Part shown: positions 16,426-24,345 of the stretch, piece after piece
How positions within the stretch are numbered: position 1 is the first letter of the stretch
How the letters are laid out: the number at the start of each line of letters is the position of its first letter
From: Pseudonocardia sp. SCN 73-27
GTDB lineage: Bacteria; Actinomycetota; Actinomycetes; Mycobacteriales; Pseudonocardiaceae
NCBI GenBank assembly: GCA_001725415.1
Contig: MEGH01000037.1
Span: forward strand, 1 to 43,045
Direction of reading: 5' to 3'
DNA: 43,045 nucleotides
Made by a program: the position numbers and the translations under genes
Notes under the pieces: model-generated
Databases searched by the model: none
What the model saw: only the letters and a program-made list of their open reading frames with translations
What the model was told of the DNA's origin: nothing

Positions 16426-16916
16426 CGGCCCCGCCGATCCGGGCGACCTACGACCTCGTCGACCAGGACGGGAACCCGGTCACCGAGCAGACCTACCGCG
16501 GTCGGTGGCAGCTCGTCCAGTTCGGCTTCACGGCGTGCCGCGTGGTCTGCCCGCGGGCCCTGGCGAAGCTCGACGAGGTGCTCACGCTCCTCGGCGAGGC
16601 GGCGCGGGAGGTCGTGGCGCTCTACATCACCGTCGACCCCGAGCGCGACACACCCGAGCAGCTCCGGTCGCACCTCACGGCCACGCATCCGCGGTTCACC
16701 GGCCTCACCGGCACCCCCGCTCGGACGACCGACGCCGCCGACTCGTTCCAGGTCTTCACCCGCAGGCGCGACACCCCCGACGGGTACGACGTCCAGCACA
16801 CCGCGATGACCTACCTGCTCGACCGTGAGGCCCGGCCTGCACGTTTCTGGCCCGACACCCGGGACGCACCGTCGATCGCCGCGGAGCTGGCCGAGCTCGT
16901 CGCGCGCGCCGGCTGA
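16407..16916 (+). CDS. SCO1/SenC-family protein without signal peptide
   Basis: The product has 169 residues from ATG 16407 (164 from GTG 16422). It is a thioredoxin-fold SCO protein: FGFTACRVVCPRA carries the CxxxC pair (Cys44, Cys48), VDPERDTPEQL is a family hallmark, and YDVQHTAMTYLLD holds the third copper ligand, His131. All three metal ligands are present. SCO proteins normally sit outside the membrane as lipoproteins or anchored proteins and deliver copper to cytochrome oxidase CuA. Here no signal peptide, lipobox or membrane helix precedes the fold. The protein should therefore stay in the cytoplasm, perhaps as a thiol reductase or metal buffer. Confidence 0.85.
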   Translation: MGGHAVTAPPIRATYDLVDQDGNPVTEQTYRGRWQLVQFGFTACRVVCPRALAKLDEVLTLLGEAAREVVALYITVDPERDTPEQLRSHLTATHPRFTGLTGTPARTTDAADSFQVFTRRRDTPDGYDVQHTAMTYLLDREARPARFWPDTRDAPSIAAELAELVARAG

Positions 16917-17025
16917 GGGCGTCCGGGGCCGGGTGCACCGGCGCCCTGCCGTGCCCGCCCCCGGAATTCGCTCGGGCGGTCGCGGGTTGTGCCTTCGAGC
17001 AGAGCTCACCCCTGGAGGCCAGTCG

Positions 17026-18099
17026 ATGATCGGCACGAGCGTGCAGCCGTTCGTCGTCGCACTCGTCGTCCCGCTGACGGGATCGGCGTCGATCTACGCG
17101 CCGTCGTGCGTCCTGTGTGCGCAGCTCGCCGCGGAGGAGATCAACGACGCCGGCGGTCTGCAGGGCCGCCCGTTGACGGTCAGGATCGTCGACGGTTCCG
17201 GGGACCCGGCGCGGGTCGGCGACGAGGTGGACCGACTCGTGTCGCGAGGTGACGCCGACGCCATCGTCGGGTGGCACATCTCCGCGGTCCGCCGCCACGT
17301 GACGCCGGTGCTCCGTCGACGGGTGCCGTACATCTACACAGCCCTGTTCGAGGGCGGCGAGACGACGCCGGGTGTGATCGCCATCGGCGAGACGCCCGAC
17401 ATCCAGCTGCGGCCGGGCCTGTGCTGGCTCGCCGACGAGGTCGGGGTGCGGAACTGGTTCGTGATCGGCAACGACTACGTCTGGCCGCGGCGTTCCGCCG
17501 AGTCGGCCGTCGAGCTCCTCGGTGGGCGCGACGACACCCGTGTGGTCGACGTGCGCTTCGCCCCGCTCGGGACATCCGAGTTCCGTCCCGTGCTCGACCG
17601 GATCGGGCGCAGCAGCGCGACCGGCGTGCTGATGCTGCTCGTGGGCCGCGACGCGGTGAGCTTCCACCGCCAGTTCGCCGCGCTCGGGCTGGAGGACAAG
17701 TGCGCCCGGTTCTCCCCGCTGATGGACGAGAGCATGCTCGCCGAGATCGGCCCCGGGGCGTCGCAGGACGTGTTCACCGCGTCCGGGTACTTCGAGTCCC
17801 TCCCGACGCTCGAGAGCCTCGAGTTCGGCGGGCGGTACTCGCGGCGGTTCGGGGTCGGGGCACCCTCGCTGTCCGGGCCCGGGGAGTCCTGCTACACCGG
17901 CCTGCTCACACTCGCAGAGCTGGTGCGCCGCACCGGTTCCACCGAGGGCGATCGCCTGGCCGCGGTCGGCAGGGTCACGGTGGCGGGCCCCCGTGGTCTG
18001 CTGCGCGTCGATGCGTCCGAGACGAGCACGCCGACCCGGCAACGGGTCTACATGGCGTCGGCGGACCGGACGGGGTTCGACGTCCTGGACTCCCTGTGA
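17026..18099 (+). CDS. AmiC/UrtA-like type I periplasmic-binding-fold protein, no signal peptide
   Basis: The product has 357 residues. VALVVPLTGSASIYAPS at the very N-terminus, AAEEINDAGGLQGRPL, DAIVGWHISAVRRHVTPVL, and PYIYTALFEGGE are typical of the branched-chain amino acid / amide / urea binding family. The mature domain starts at about residue 10, with no signal peptide or lipobox. The ATG has GGAGG 7 bases upstream, so the start is secure. Cytoplasmic members such as AmiC sense small amides and control gene expression through a partner protein. No permease or ATPase genes are nearby, which supports a sensor role and not transport. It may govern the enzyme gene that follows, but this is inference. 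Confidence 0.8.
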   Translation: MIGTSVQPFVVALVVPLTGSASIYAPSCVLCAQLAAEEINDAGGLQGRPLTVRIVDGSGDPARVGDEVDRLVSRGDADAIVGWHISAVRRHVTPVLRRRVPYIYTALFEGGETTPGVIAIGETPDIQLRPGLCWLADEVGVRNWFVIGNDYVWPRRSAESAVELLGGRDDTRVVDVRFAPLGTSEFRPVLDRIGRSSATGVLMLLVGRDAVSFHRQFAALGLEDKCARFSPLMDESMLAEIGPGASQDVFTASGYFESLPTLESLEFGGRYSRRFGVGAPSLSGPGESCYTGLLTLAELVRRTGSTEGDRLAAVGRVTVAGPRGLLRVDASETSTPTRQRVYMASADRTGFDVLDSL

Positions 18100-18223
18100 C
18101 ACACGGTGTTCCGGGACCGCCGCCAGGGCGTTCCGGATTCGCCGCGGGCGCACCGCCCGTCCGCGCCTATGGTGCCCCGAGGCGCAGGCACCTCGACGCC
18201 CACGCCGGAGAGGGAGGACATCG

Positions 18224-19714
18224 ATGTCGGGTGCGGTCCTGAACCATGAGCAGCTCGGCCACCTGCGGCACTGGGACAACCTCTCCCGGCAGCTCCCGAA
18301 CGACTGGTCCCTCATGCAGGGCAAGGGCGTGAGCCAGGACGACTTCGGCGGCTACCGCTTCCAGCTCGCCTACATGATCTACGGCCTCGCCGTGACGCAC
18401 CGGCACCGGCTGCCCGCCGCTCCCGGGCTGTTCCGGCCGACGATGCAGCGGCTGATCGACAAGCTCCTCATGCCCGAGGTGTGGCTCTACTGGCGCGACG
18501 TGTCACGGGGCGGCTCCGTCTTCAACGCCCACCTCGCCGACCAGCTCGGGGAGGAGTGGGACCCGGTCGTCCGCGACAACATCATGTACTCCGCGTACGT
18601 GCAGTCCTGCGCGACTCTGCACGACGTGCTCTTCGGCTCCGACCGCTACGCCGCGCCGGAGTCGCTGTCGTTCCGGCACTGGTCGTTCTTCTGGGGCGGC
18701 GGGGAGAAGCGGTTCGCCTACGACCGTGACTCGCTCACCGAGCACCTCTACTGGCTCATGGTCCGGACGGGGTACCTCGGCGTGGCCTGCGAACCGAACT
18801 GTGTGTTCCAGATCTGCAACCAGCCCGCGATCCTCGGCTTCCGGCTGCACGACCAGATCACCGGCGGCTCACGGGCCGCCGAGGTCGTCGCCGGCTACGA
18901 GCAGGCCTGGGCCGACTTCGGCCGCCTCGACGACAACGGCCACTACAACATGATGATCACCGAGGACAGCCGGGACGTACGTCCCAACGAGCGCCCGTCC
19001 CCGTGGGTGGACGCGTGGTGCGGCGCGCTGATGAACACCTGGAACCGCGACTTCGTGCGCGACAACTACGAGCGGCAGGTCGCCGACTTCCTGGAGCCCG
19101 GACCGGACGGCACACTGTCCGTCCCGTCGGCGACCGCCCGGTACGTCATGGGCCACGAGATCGTGTCCGACACCTGCGACTTCGGCTGGGTCGCGGCGTG
19201 GGCCTCGGAGATGGGCGACCGGCGGACCCTCGACGGGCTCATGGCCCACGCCGACCGGTTCATGAATCCGACCTGGCGTGACGGAGGGCTCCACTATCCG
19301 CGCAACGACGACCACAGCGACGCCGACGGCAACCGCACCGAGATCGAGCCGATGTCGGGCAACGTCCTGCTCGGCTACGCGCGGCTGAACGTCGAGGACG
19401 GGCTGCGCGCGATCTACCAGGACTCCTGGCCGGCGGGCCACCACGACGCGCCCCGCCTCTCGGCGGTCGACCGCGACGTCGAGGTCAGCCGCGCCGAGGT
19501 CGTCGACGGTGTCCTGCACGCCCGGCTGCGGCGCGACCGCGACGTGCCCGGCGACGGGTCGGGCACGGTCACGCTCGCGGACCTGCCGCACGGCTCGCGG
19601 CTGCGCCTCGGTGGCGTCGAGGTCGACGGCCGCGTCGACGGCCCTACCGAGGGCGCGCAACGGGTCGTCGAGGTGCCCGACGGGCCGGCTGTCGACCTGG
19701 TCGTCACCCCCTGA
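18224..19714 (+). CDS. linalool dehydratase/isomerase-family protein
   Basis: The product has 496 residues. DPVVRDNIMYSAYVQ (about 113-127) and VACEPNCVFQICNQPAILGFRLHD (in parts, about 187-210) are the hallmarks of linalool dehydratase/isomerase. Cys189 and Cys198 are spaced like the two catalytic Cys (171 and 180) of the Castellaniella enzyme. Asp39/Asp40 and His133 fall where its acidic residue and His lie. The fold is an alpha/alpha barrel active on terpene alcohols. Differences are the absence of a signal peptide and about 90 extra C-terminal residues that look beta-rich. The true substrate cannot be told; related actinobacterial proteins are mostly uncharacterised. GGAGG precedes the ATG. 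No terpene synthase is nearby. Confidence 0.8.
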   Translation: MSGAVLNHEQLGHLRHWDNLSRQLPNDWSLMQGKGVSQDDFGGYRFQLAYMIYGLAVTHRHRLPAAPGLFRPTMQRLIDKLLMPEVWLYWRDVSRGGSVFNAHLADQLGEEWDPVVRDNIMYSAYVQSCATLHDVLFGSDRYAAPESLSFRHWSFFWGGGEKRFAYDRDSLTEHLYWLMVRTGYLGVACEPNCVFQICNQPAILGFRLHDQITGGSRAAEVVAGYEQAWADFGRLDDNGHYNMMITEDSRDVRPNERPSPWVDAWCGALMNTWNRDFVRDNYERQVADFLEPGPDGTLSVPSATARYVMGHEIVSDTCDFGWVAAWASEMGDRRTLDGLMAHADRFMNPTWRDGGLHYPRNDDHSDADGNRTEIEPMSGNVLLGYARLNVEDGLRAIYQDSWPAGHHDAPRLSAVDRDVEVSRAEVVDGVLHARLRRDRDVPGDGSGTVTLADLPHGSRLRLGGVEVDGRVDGPTEGAQRVVEVPDGPAVDLVVTP

Positions 19715-19739
19715 GGGCGGTCCGGGCGTGTCGCCGGCG

Positions 19740-19885
19740 GCGGGTGCCCCGCCTCGTCGAACAACCGGGTCACGTAGCGGGCCGACACCCCGCGCGGCGG
19801 GCGACGACCTCCACGGAGAGGCCGGGGTGGGCGAGGTTGTCCAGGACGAACCGCTGCATGCTCTCCGTCAGGGCGAGCGGGCCCG
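19740..19885 (-). pseudogene. AraC-family regulator, C-terminal helix-turn-helix remnant
   Basis: The minus strand encodes ESMQRFVLDNLAHPGLSVEVVARRAG, then continues in another frame as VSARYVTRLFDEAG. Together these are one AraC/XylS helix-turn-helix. A single G appears to be missing in a GGGG run at the junction, which breaks the frame. The N-terminal effector domain is absent. It is a fossil of the regulator that probably belonged to the adjacent decayed operon. Confidence 0.7.
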
Positions 19886-19969
19886 CCGGCGCCGGCCCGT
19901 CCCCACCGAGCGCCGACGACCGCGTCGAGGCCGTGCACCGACGAGGCGACCGCCGAGAACATGCCGGAA

Positions 19970-20354
19970 CCTGTTCCGCGCCCGGCAGGCCGGGCTCCGT
20001 CGCGGGCCGGATCCTGCCGCTGACCCCGCCGAACCCGATCCGGGTCCCGCCCGGACCCGCCGCGGTCGCGGTGATCGTCACCTCGTCGCCGTCGAGCAGG
20101 AAGGTCGGGTCCTCGCCCTCGACCCGGACGGGGTCCCGCCCAGCGAAGCTCTTGCCATCGCTCGGGCCCTGGGCCATGAACGGGTCGAGCGTGGGCCGGT
20201 CGAACACGTCGTCGCCGAGCAGGACGAACAGGTCGACGACGGAGTCGCCGACCCGGACCCCGACCCGTGGCTGTCCACCGTGGACGGAGAACACCCCGTA
20301 CGGCAGGTTCTCGACGCCGAACGGCGAGCCTTCCGGGATCTCGATGCGACTCAC
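19970..20354 (-). pseudogene. fumarylacetoacetase remnant with internal deletion
   Basis: From a GTG at 20354 the translation begins with the N-terminal domain of fumarylacetoacetate hydrolase (IEIPEGSPFGVENLPYGVFS, VRVGDSVVDL). After about 65 residues it jumps to the extreme C-terminus (FLLDGDEVTITATAAGPGG, then TRIGFGGVSGRI). The whole catalytic core, about 300 residues, is missing. The ends remain in the same frame, so the deletion was in phase or has been bridged later. The intact enzyme would perform the last step of tyrosine/homogentisate breakdown. The GTG overlaps the stop of the dioxygenase remnant (GTGA), showing that the original operon order is kept. Confidence 0.8.
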
Positions 20355-20519
20355 GAGCCGGCCCCTTCCTGTGGGTGCACCTCGACGACGCCCAGCAGCG
20401 AGGAGTCGGACGAGGAGCCCTCCTCCCCCATCAGCTCCTCGCGGTGGAGCGCGCCGGACGGGTCGCGATGCTGGGTGCCGCTTCGGCGGGACGTCACCGA
20501 CTCGCGTGTAGTACGCCAT
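20351..20519 (-). pseudogene. homogentisate 1,2-dioxygenase N-terminal remnant
   Basis: The translation starts MAYYTRVGDVPPKRH, the conserved start of homogentisate dioxygenase. After a loss of about two bases it continues in another frame with QHRDPSGALHREELMGEEG and SSDSSLL. The rest of the roughly 380-residue enzyme is gone except a short tail ending at a TGA that overlaps the fumarylacetoacetase start. Both a frameshift and a large deletion inactivate it. The start codon overlaps the end of the intact upstream hydroxylase gene by 26 bases, indicating a former tight operon. Confidence 0.82.
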
Positions 20520-22128
20520 GACGGTCGTCCTCCTGCGGGGCGGTGTGCGCGGCGGCGCGCTGCAGCGCCGCGACGATGTCGTCGATGGCCGGGTCGATCA
20601 ACGTGGCGGCGACGTGGGCGTCGGGCCGCACGACCCACACCTCGCCGCGCCGGACGTCGAGCGCGTCGGCGAGGGTGCCGTGCGGGTCGAGGTCGGTGAG
20701 CGCGAGGACGCGGACCGGTCCGGGCAGCGCCCGCGTTGCCGCCCGTACGGCGTCGAGGTCCACGCCGTGCGCGGTGAGCAGCAGGAACCCGTCCCTGGCC
20801 AGGGTCCGTACCTGGCCGGTCGTCCCGTCGGGCCGGGCGACGGGGGCGTCGGGCAACAACACGCCGGGGCCCGCGGGCGGGAGCTGCCCGCGCGGCGGCC
20901 GGCCCGCGAACGTGCGATGGGCTGCCGCGGTGGTCAGGCGGGACTCGGCGTACCAGAACGGCTCGGCCAGCCTGCCGGAGTCGACGCGGGTCCGGCTGTC
21001 GGCGTCGTGGGCGGCCGCGGCCAGCACGTCGGCGCGGTAGCGGGCCTGGGACTCGTCCTGCGGGACGAGGAAGTCCATCGTCGCGGTGGTGACCGTGATG
21101 TTCTCGACGGCCGCCGCGTGCCGCTCGTCGTGGTAGCTCTCCAGCAGGGCGTCGGGCGACCAGCCGTACCCGACCCAGGCGATCTTCCACGCCGCGTTCT
21201 CGGCGTCGGCGACCCCGGAGTTCAGCCCGCGCGCCCCGAACGGCGACACGAGATGGGCGGCGTCGCCCGCGACGAGGACCCGTCCGATCCGCATCCGGTC
21301 GACCACCCGGGAGTGGAAGCGGTACACCGACTTCCACACGATCTCGTAGTCCCGGTGGCCGACGATCTTCCGGATCCGGGCGTCGAGCGCACCGGAGGCG
21401 ACCTCCGCATCGAGGTCGTAGTCGGAAGGCACCTGCCAGTCGACACGGAACGTGGAGTCGGGGCAGGGGTGGATCAACACCTGGCGACCCGGGTTCCACT
21501 CGGGGTCGAAGTAGAAGCGCCGTTCCGTCGCCCAGCCGGGCAGGTCCGCCCGGACGTCGCAGATCAGGAACCTGTCGTCGAAGCTGTGCCCGTCGAACCC
21601 GACCCCGAGGAGCTCCCGGAGCTGGTCGCTGCGGGCACCACCGCAGACCACGAGGTAGGGCGCCCGCAGCCGGCCGCCGTCCTCGAGCCGGACCTCGACC
21701 CCCGACCCGTCGTGATCGACGTGCACGACCCGGTTCCCCCACCGCACCTCGACGAGCGGTTCCGCGGCGATGCGCTCGTCGAGGATCTCCTCGGTGCGTG
21801 TCTGGGAGATGTTGACGAAGGGCGGGAACGCCGGCCGGCCCGCCTCGGCGAACTCGGTCGCGAACAGCTCCGCGTCGCGATGGAACGTGCGGGCCGTGGT
21901 CCAGGTGACGCCCTCGGCCGCGATCTGCGCACCGGCGCCGACGGCGTCCCAGATGTCGAGGACGTCGCGCTGCTGGCAGATGGCCTTGGAACCGACGCGA
22001 TCGCGTGCGGGCCGCTGGTCGAGCACGATCGCCGGCACGCCCCAGCGGGCCAGCAACAGTGCGGTCGTCTGCCCCACCGGGCCGGCGCCGAGGACGGCGA
22101 CCGGCGCGTGGGGCCAGGTCGTTGACAT
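20494..22128 (-). CDS. FAD-dependent aromatic hydroxylase (MhpA/PheA type)
   Basis: The product has 544 residues. VAVLGAGPVGQTTALLLARWG (about 8-28) binds the FAD ADP part. RVGSKAICQQRDVLDIWDAVG (about 43-63) and the second FAD motif VAGDAAHLVSPFGARGLNSG (about 279-298) are fully conserved. The C-terminal 150 residues have the thioredoxin-like fold of phenol-hydroxylase-type enzymes. This is a group A flavin hydroxylase like 3-(3-hydroxyphenyl)propionate or 3-hydroxyphenylacetate hydroxylases. Since homogentisate-pathway stubs follow directly, it may have made homogentisate from a hydroxyphenylacetate; this is inference. It lies 26 bp downstream of the metallo-beta-lactamase gene in one MarR-controlled operon. 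All key motifs are intact. Confidence 0.9.
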   Translation of the reverse strand: MSTTWPHAPVAVLGAGPVGQTTALLLARWGVPAIVLDQRPARDRVGSKAICQQRDVLDIWDAVGAGAQIAAEGVTWTTARTFHRDAELFATEFAEAGRPAFPPFVNISQTRTEEILDERIAAEPLVEVRWGNRVVHVDHDGSGVEVRLEDGGRLRAPYLVVCGGARSDQLRELLGVGFDGHSFDDRFLICDVRADLPGWATERRFYFDPEWNPGRQVLIHPCPDSTFRVDWQVPSDYDLDAEVASGALDARIRKIVGHRDYEIVWKSVYRFHSRVVDRMRIGRVLVAGDAAHLVSPFGARGLNSGVADAENAAWKIAWVGYGWSPDALLESYHDERHAAAVENITVTTATMDFLVPQDESQARYRADVLAAAAHDADSRTRVDSGRLAEPFWYAESRLTTAAAHRTFAGRPPRGQLPPAGPGVLLPDAPVARPDGTTGQVRTLARDGFLLLTAHGVDLDAVRAATRALPGPVRVLALTDLDPHGTLADALDVRRGEVWVVRPDAHVAATLIDPAIDDIVAALQRAAAHTAPQEDDRHGVLHASR

Positions 22129-22154
22129 CACGGGTTCCCGTCCGTCGGGGTGGC

Positions 22155-23114
22155 TCAGCCCTGCAGCTGGGCCCAGACCTCCTGGTCGCGCTCCGCGGTC
22201 CAGATCACGGGCCGCTCGATGCCCGACAGCTCGTCCCACACCCGGGAGACGTCGAACGGCAGGCAGTGCTCGAAGATCGGCCAGTGGCCGTAGTCGTCGA
22301 CCAGCGCGGCATGGGTCACCTCGAAGGCCTCCCGGGGGGTCCCGCCCCGCTGCTGGACCGCGCCGACCTCGTCGAGCATCACCCGCAGGAAATGGCGGGT
22401 CTGCGCGATCGCGGCGTCGACCTCCTTCCGGCCGCGGCTCACCGCGCCGCGGCCACCGACGAGCTGCTCGGCACCCAGCGCCTGCAGGCGGTCCAGCGTG
22501 GCACCGGCCCATTCGCGGTGGAACGCGTCGCCGGTGTACAGCGCCGCCTGCGCCTCGACGAGATCACCTGCGAACAGGATCCGCCGGCGGGGCAGCCAGG
22601 CGGTGATGTCACCCTCGGTGTGCCCACGACCGTGGTACTGCAGGACGAGATCGCCGTTGTCGCCGCCGAGGTCGATGGTCAGCCGGTCGGCGAATGTCAG
22701 CGTCGGCCAGGTCAGGCCCGGCACCGACTCCGCACCTTCCGCCAGCCGCGGCATCCGCGCGAACTCCGACTCCCAGTCCTGCTTGCCGCGTTCGGCGACC
22801 AGGTCGCGGGTGATCTCGTGGGACACGATCGTCTCGGCGCCGAACGCGCTCGCGCCCAGCACACGGACGGCGTGGTAGTGCGACAGCACCAGGTACCGGA
22901 TCGGCTTGTCGGTGTGGGTCCGCAGCGTGGCCAGCCACTTCTCCGCGACGACCGGCGTGGCGAGCGCCTCGAAGCACACGAGGAAGTCCTCGCCCTCGAT
23001 CGCCCCGATGTTCGGGTCGCCCTCGGCGGTCAGGGCGTAGACGCCGTCGGCCAGGACCTCAAGCGTCTGCTCCTTGGCGGCGGTGTCGGCTGACGAGGCG
23101 AAGGGCTTGCTCAT
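22155..23114 (-). CDS. MBL-fold metallo-hydrolase with degenerate metal site
   Basis: The product has 319 residues with a metallo-beta-lactamase fold. The first metal motif reads His79-Tyr-His81-Ala-Val83-Arg84, so the usual Asp and His of HxHxDH are replaced by Val and Arg. His165 in GHTEGD and the Asp of FAGD are kept. It can therefore hold at most one normal metal site. It is the first gene of the MarR-regulated operon and sits 26 bp before the aromatic hydroxylase gene. I have seen the HYHAVRVLGAS form as a recurrent variant in actinobacterial MBL proteins, without known function. The ATG at 23114 is chosen over an upstream ATG because a GGAAGGA site precedes it. Confidence 0.85.
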   Translation of the reverse strand: MSKPFASSADTAAKEQTLEVLADGVYALTAEGDPNIGAIEGEDFLVCFEALATPVVAEKWLATLRTHTDKPIRYLVLSHYHAVRVLGASAFGAETIVSHEITRDLVAERGKQDWESEFARMPRLAEGAESVPGLTWPTLTFADRLTIDLGGDNGDLVLQYHGRGHTEGDITAWLPRRRILFAGDLVEAQAALYTGDAFHREWAGATLDRLQALGAEQLVGGRGAVSRGRKEVDAAIAQTRHFLRVMLDEVGAVQQRGGTPREAFEVTHAALVDDYGHWPIFEHCLPFDVSRVWDELSGIERPVIWTAERDQEVWAQLQG

Positions 23115-23140
23115 GGCGGAGGTCCTTCCGTCGGGACATC

Positions 23141-23151
23141 TCAAAGCCTTG
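23141..23151. promoter_or_regulatory. second, imperfect MarR-type half operator
   Basis: TCAAAGCCTTG repeats the core of the perfect palindrome found 43 bp upstream. It lies between the predicted transcription start and the metallo-hydrolase start codon, where a bound repressor would block elongation. The match is imperfect. Confidence 0.4.
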
Positions 23152-23159
23152 CCCACCGG

Positions 23160-23197
23160 ACGGTAGCGCACTCCGGCAAGATGATCAAAGCTTTGAT
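23160..23197 (-). promoter_or_regulatory. sigma-70-like promoter with MarR operator over the -35 box
   Basis: Reading leftward, TTGATC (23188-23183) and TACCGT (23165-23160) are separated by exactly 17 bp, a good vegetative promoter for the metallo-hydrolase/hydroxylase operon. A perfect 14-bp palindrome, ATCAAAGCTTTGAT at 23184-23197, overlaps the -35 element. AT-rich perfect palindromes of this size are typical MarR operators, and the marR-type gene lies directly upstream on the same strand. A local drop in GC content makes it stand out. Repression released by an aromatic ligand is the likely mode. Confidence 0.7.
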
Positions 23198-23213
23198 TGT
23201 TTCCTTTCGACGG

Positions 23214-23780
23214 TCAGAAGCGGCGGTTCACCCAGGTCTGGCCCTGCGCCGCGTCGGCGAGCTTGCCCAGCAGCCCGATCAGGACGGTCAGCTCGTCCGC
23301 CGTCAGCAACCCCGCCCATTCCGCCTCACGCCGGTTGTGGATCGCGAACGTCTCCTCCAGCCGGCGCACACCGGCGTCCGAGAGACTCAGCGTCACGGAC
23401 CGACGGTCGTTCGGGTCCGGGGTCCGCACCAGCAGGCCCGCGACGCCGAGCGTCTTGGCCAGGGCCGACACCGCAGCCCTGCTCATGCCCGTGAGCTCCG
23501 CGGCCCGGCTCGGGTCCTGCGCTCCGGCGACCCACAACGTGAACAACAGACGGAACGCCGACCAGCTCCACCCCGCCGGCCGGTGCACGGCCGACTCGAG
23601 GTCGTAGACGAGGCTGTTCGCGACGCGGTGCAGCAGCAGGACCAGCGCCATGGCGTCACGATCGGTGTCGGGCAACCGCTCCTGGGTGCGGTCGAGCGCG
23701 ACCTGGGCGAAACCGAGGAAACCCACGGGCTCGCCGTCGTCCGGACCGGCGGCGCTCTCGGCATCGGGGGGCGGCGGCAC
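23214..23780 (-). CDS. MarR-family transcriptional regulator
   Basis: The product has 188 residues with a winged helix-turn-helix. The core is SRAAELTGMSRAAVSALAKTL (about 90-110), followed by the wing DPNDRRSVTLSLSDAG and a C-terminal dimerisation helix. MarR proteins bind palindromes as dimers and release them on binding phenolic compounds. A perfect palindrome lies 16 bp downstream of its stop, in the promoter of the aromatic hydroxylase operon. The start codon listed is GTG at 23780, without a good ribosome-binding site, so a start further inside cannot be excluded. The N-terminal 30 residues are acidic and longer than usual. Confidence 0.85.
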   Translation of the reverse strand: MPPPPDAESAAGPDDGEPVGFLGFAQVALDRTQERLPDTDRDAMALVLLLHRVANSLVYDLESAVHRPAGWSWSAFRLLFTLWVAGAQDPSRAAELTGMSRAAVSALAKTLGVAGLLVRTPDPNDRRSVTLSLSDAGVRRLEETFAIHNRREAEWAGLLTADELTVLIGLLGKLADAAQGQTWVNRRF

Positions 23781-23851
23781 AGACGGAGACTAGACGTCGA
23801 CGACAACCGCACCCGCCGGACGCACCCGCTGCCGGGGCGTCGCCGACAGGC

Positions 23852-24238
23852 TCACCGCCGTCGCCGGACCGGCGCGCACGCGACACACGTCTCGGCCGCA
23901 GGAAGCGCGTCGAGCCGCTCCGCCGGGATCGGGCGACCGCAGCGCACGCAACGCCCGTACGTACCCTCGGCGAGCCTGCGCTCAGCCCGCTCGACCGCCT
24001 CCAGATCGCGACGCGCCCCCGCAAGCAGACCCTGCACCTGCGCCCGCTCGAACCCGATCGTCACCCCCTCGGGATCGTGCTCGTCGTCGTGGGTGGTGAG
24101 GGCCTGCTCGTCGGCCAGCGCAGCAACCTGCCGGCTCAGCCCCGCGATCCGCGCCTCGACGTCGGTACGCCCGGCCGCGAGCCGCACAGCAGGGTCGACG
24201 TGGGGTGGCCGCTCGTCGTCCGCGTCGGAACCGTCCAT
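23852..24238 (-). CDS. DksA/TraR-type C4 zinc-finger protein
   Basis: The product has 128 residues: a helical region with coiled-coil character (about 15-90), then a C4 zinc finger with Cys97-x2-Cys100 and Cys118-x2-Cys121. The segment YGRCVRCGRPIPAERLDALP is the family signature. DksA/TraR proteins enter the secondary channel of RNA polymerase and change promoter choice under starvation. The coiled-coil tip acidic pair of E. coli DksA cannot be placed with certainty here, so polymerase binding is likely but unproved. The ATG at 24238 has a GGGGG tract before it. A second, broken copy of this gene lies at 29.5 kb. Confidence 0.87.
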   Translation of the reverse strand: MDGSDADDERPPHVDPAVRLAAGRTDVEARIAGLSRQVAALADEQALTTHDDEHDPEGVTIGFERAQVQGLLAGARRDLEAVERAERRLAEGTYGRCVRCGRPIPAERLDALPAAETCVACAPVRRRR

Positions 24239-24345
24239 GCCCCCAGGGTCGGACACCGACGCGCCCGGCGCCCGGCGTGCGCCGGTGGCAGCAGGAGGCC
24301 GTTCTGTCCCGCGGCGGGACACGGCGTCGCTGCCTCGCGCCTCGA

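Noticed and set aside
19770-20519. The 249-codon minus-strand frame read as one intact protein
   Set aside because: Its pieces match three different families in order, each truncated. It is better explained as bridged pseudogenes than as a new fusion protein.
20351-22512. A longer start for the aromatic hydroxylase upstream of 22128
   Set aside because: The extra residues overlap the metallo-hydrolase gene and show no similarity to the family; the FAD motif begins properly a few residues after the ATG at 22128.
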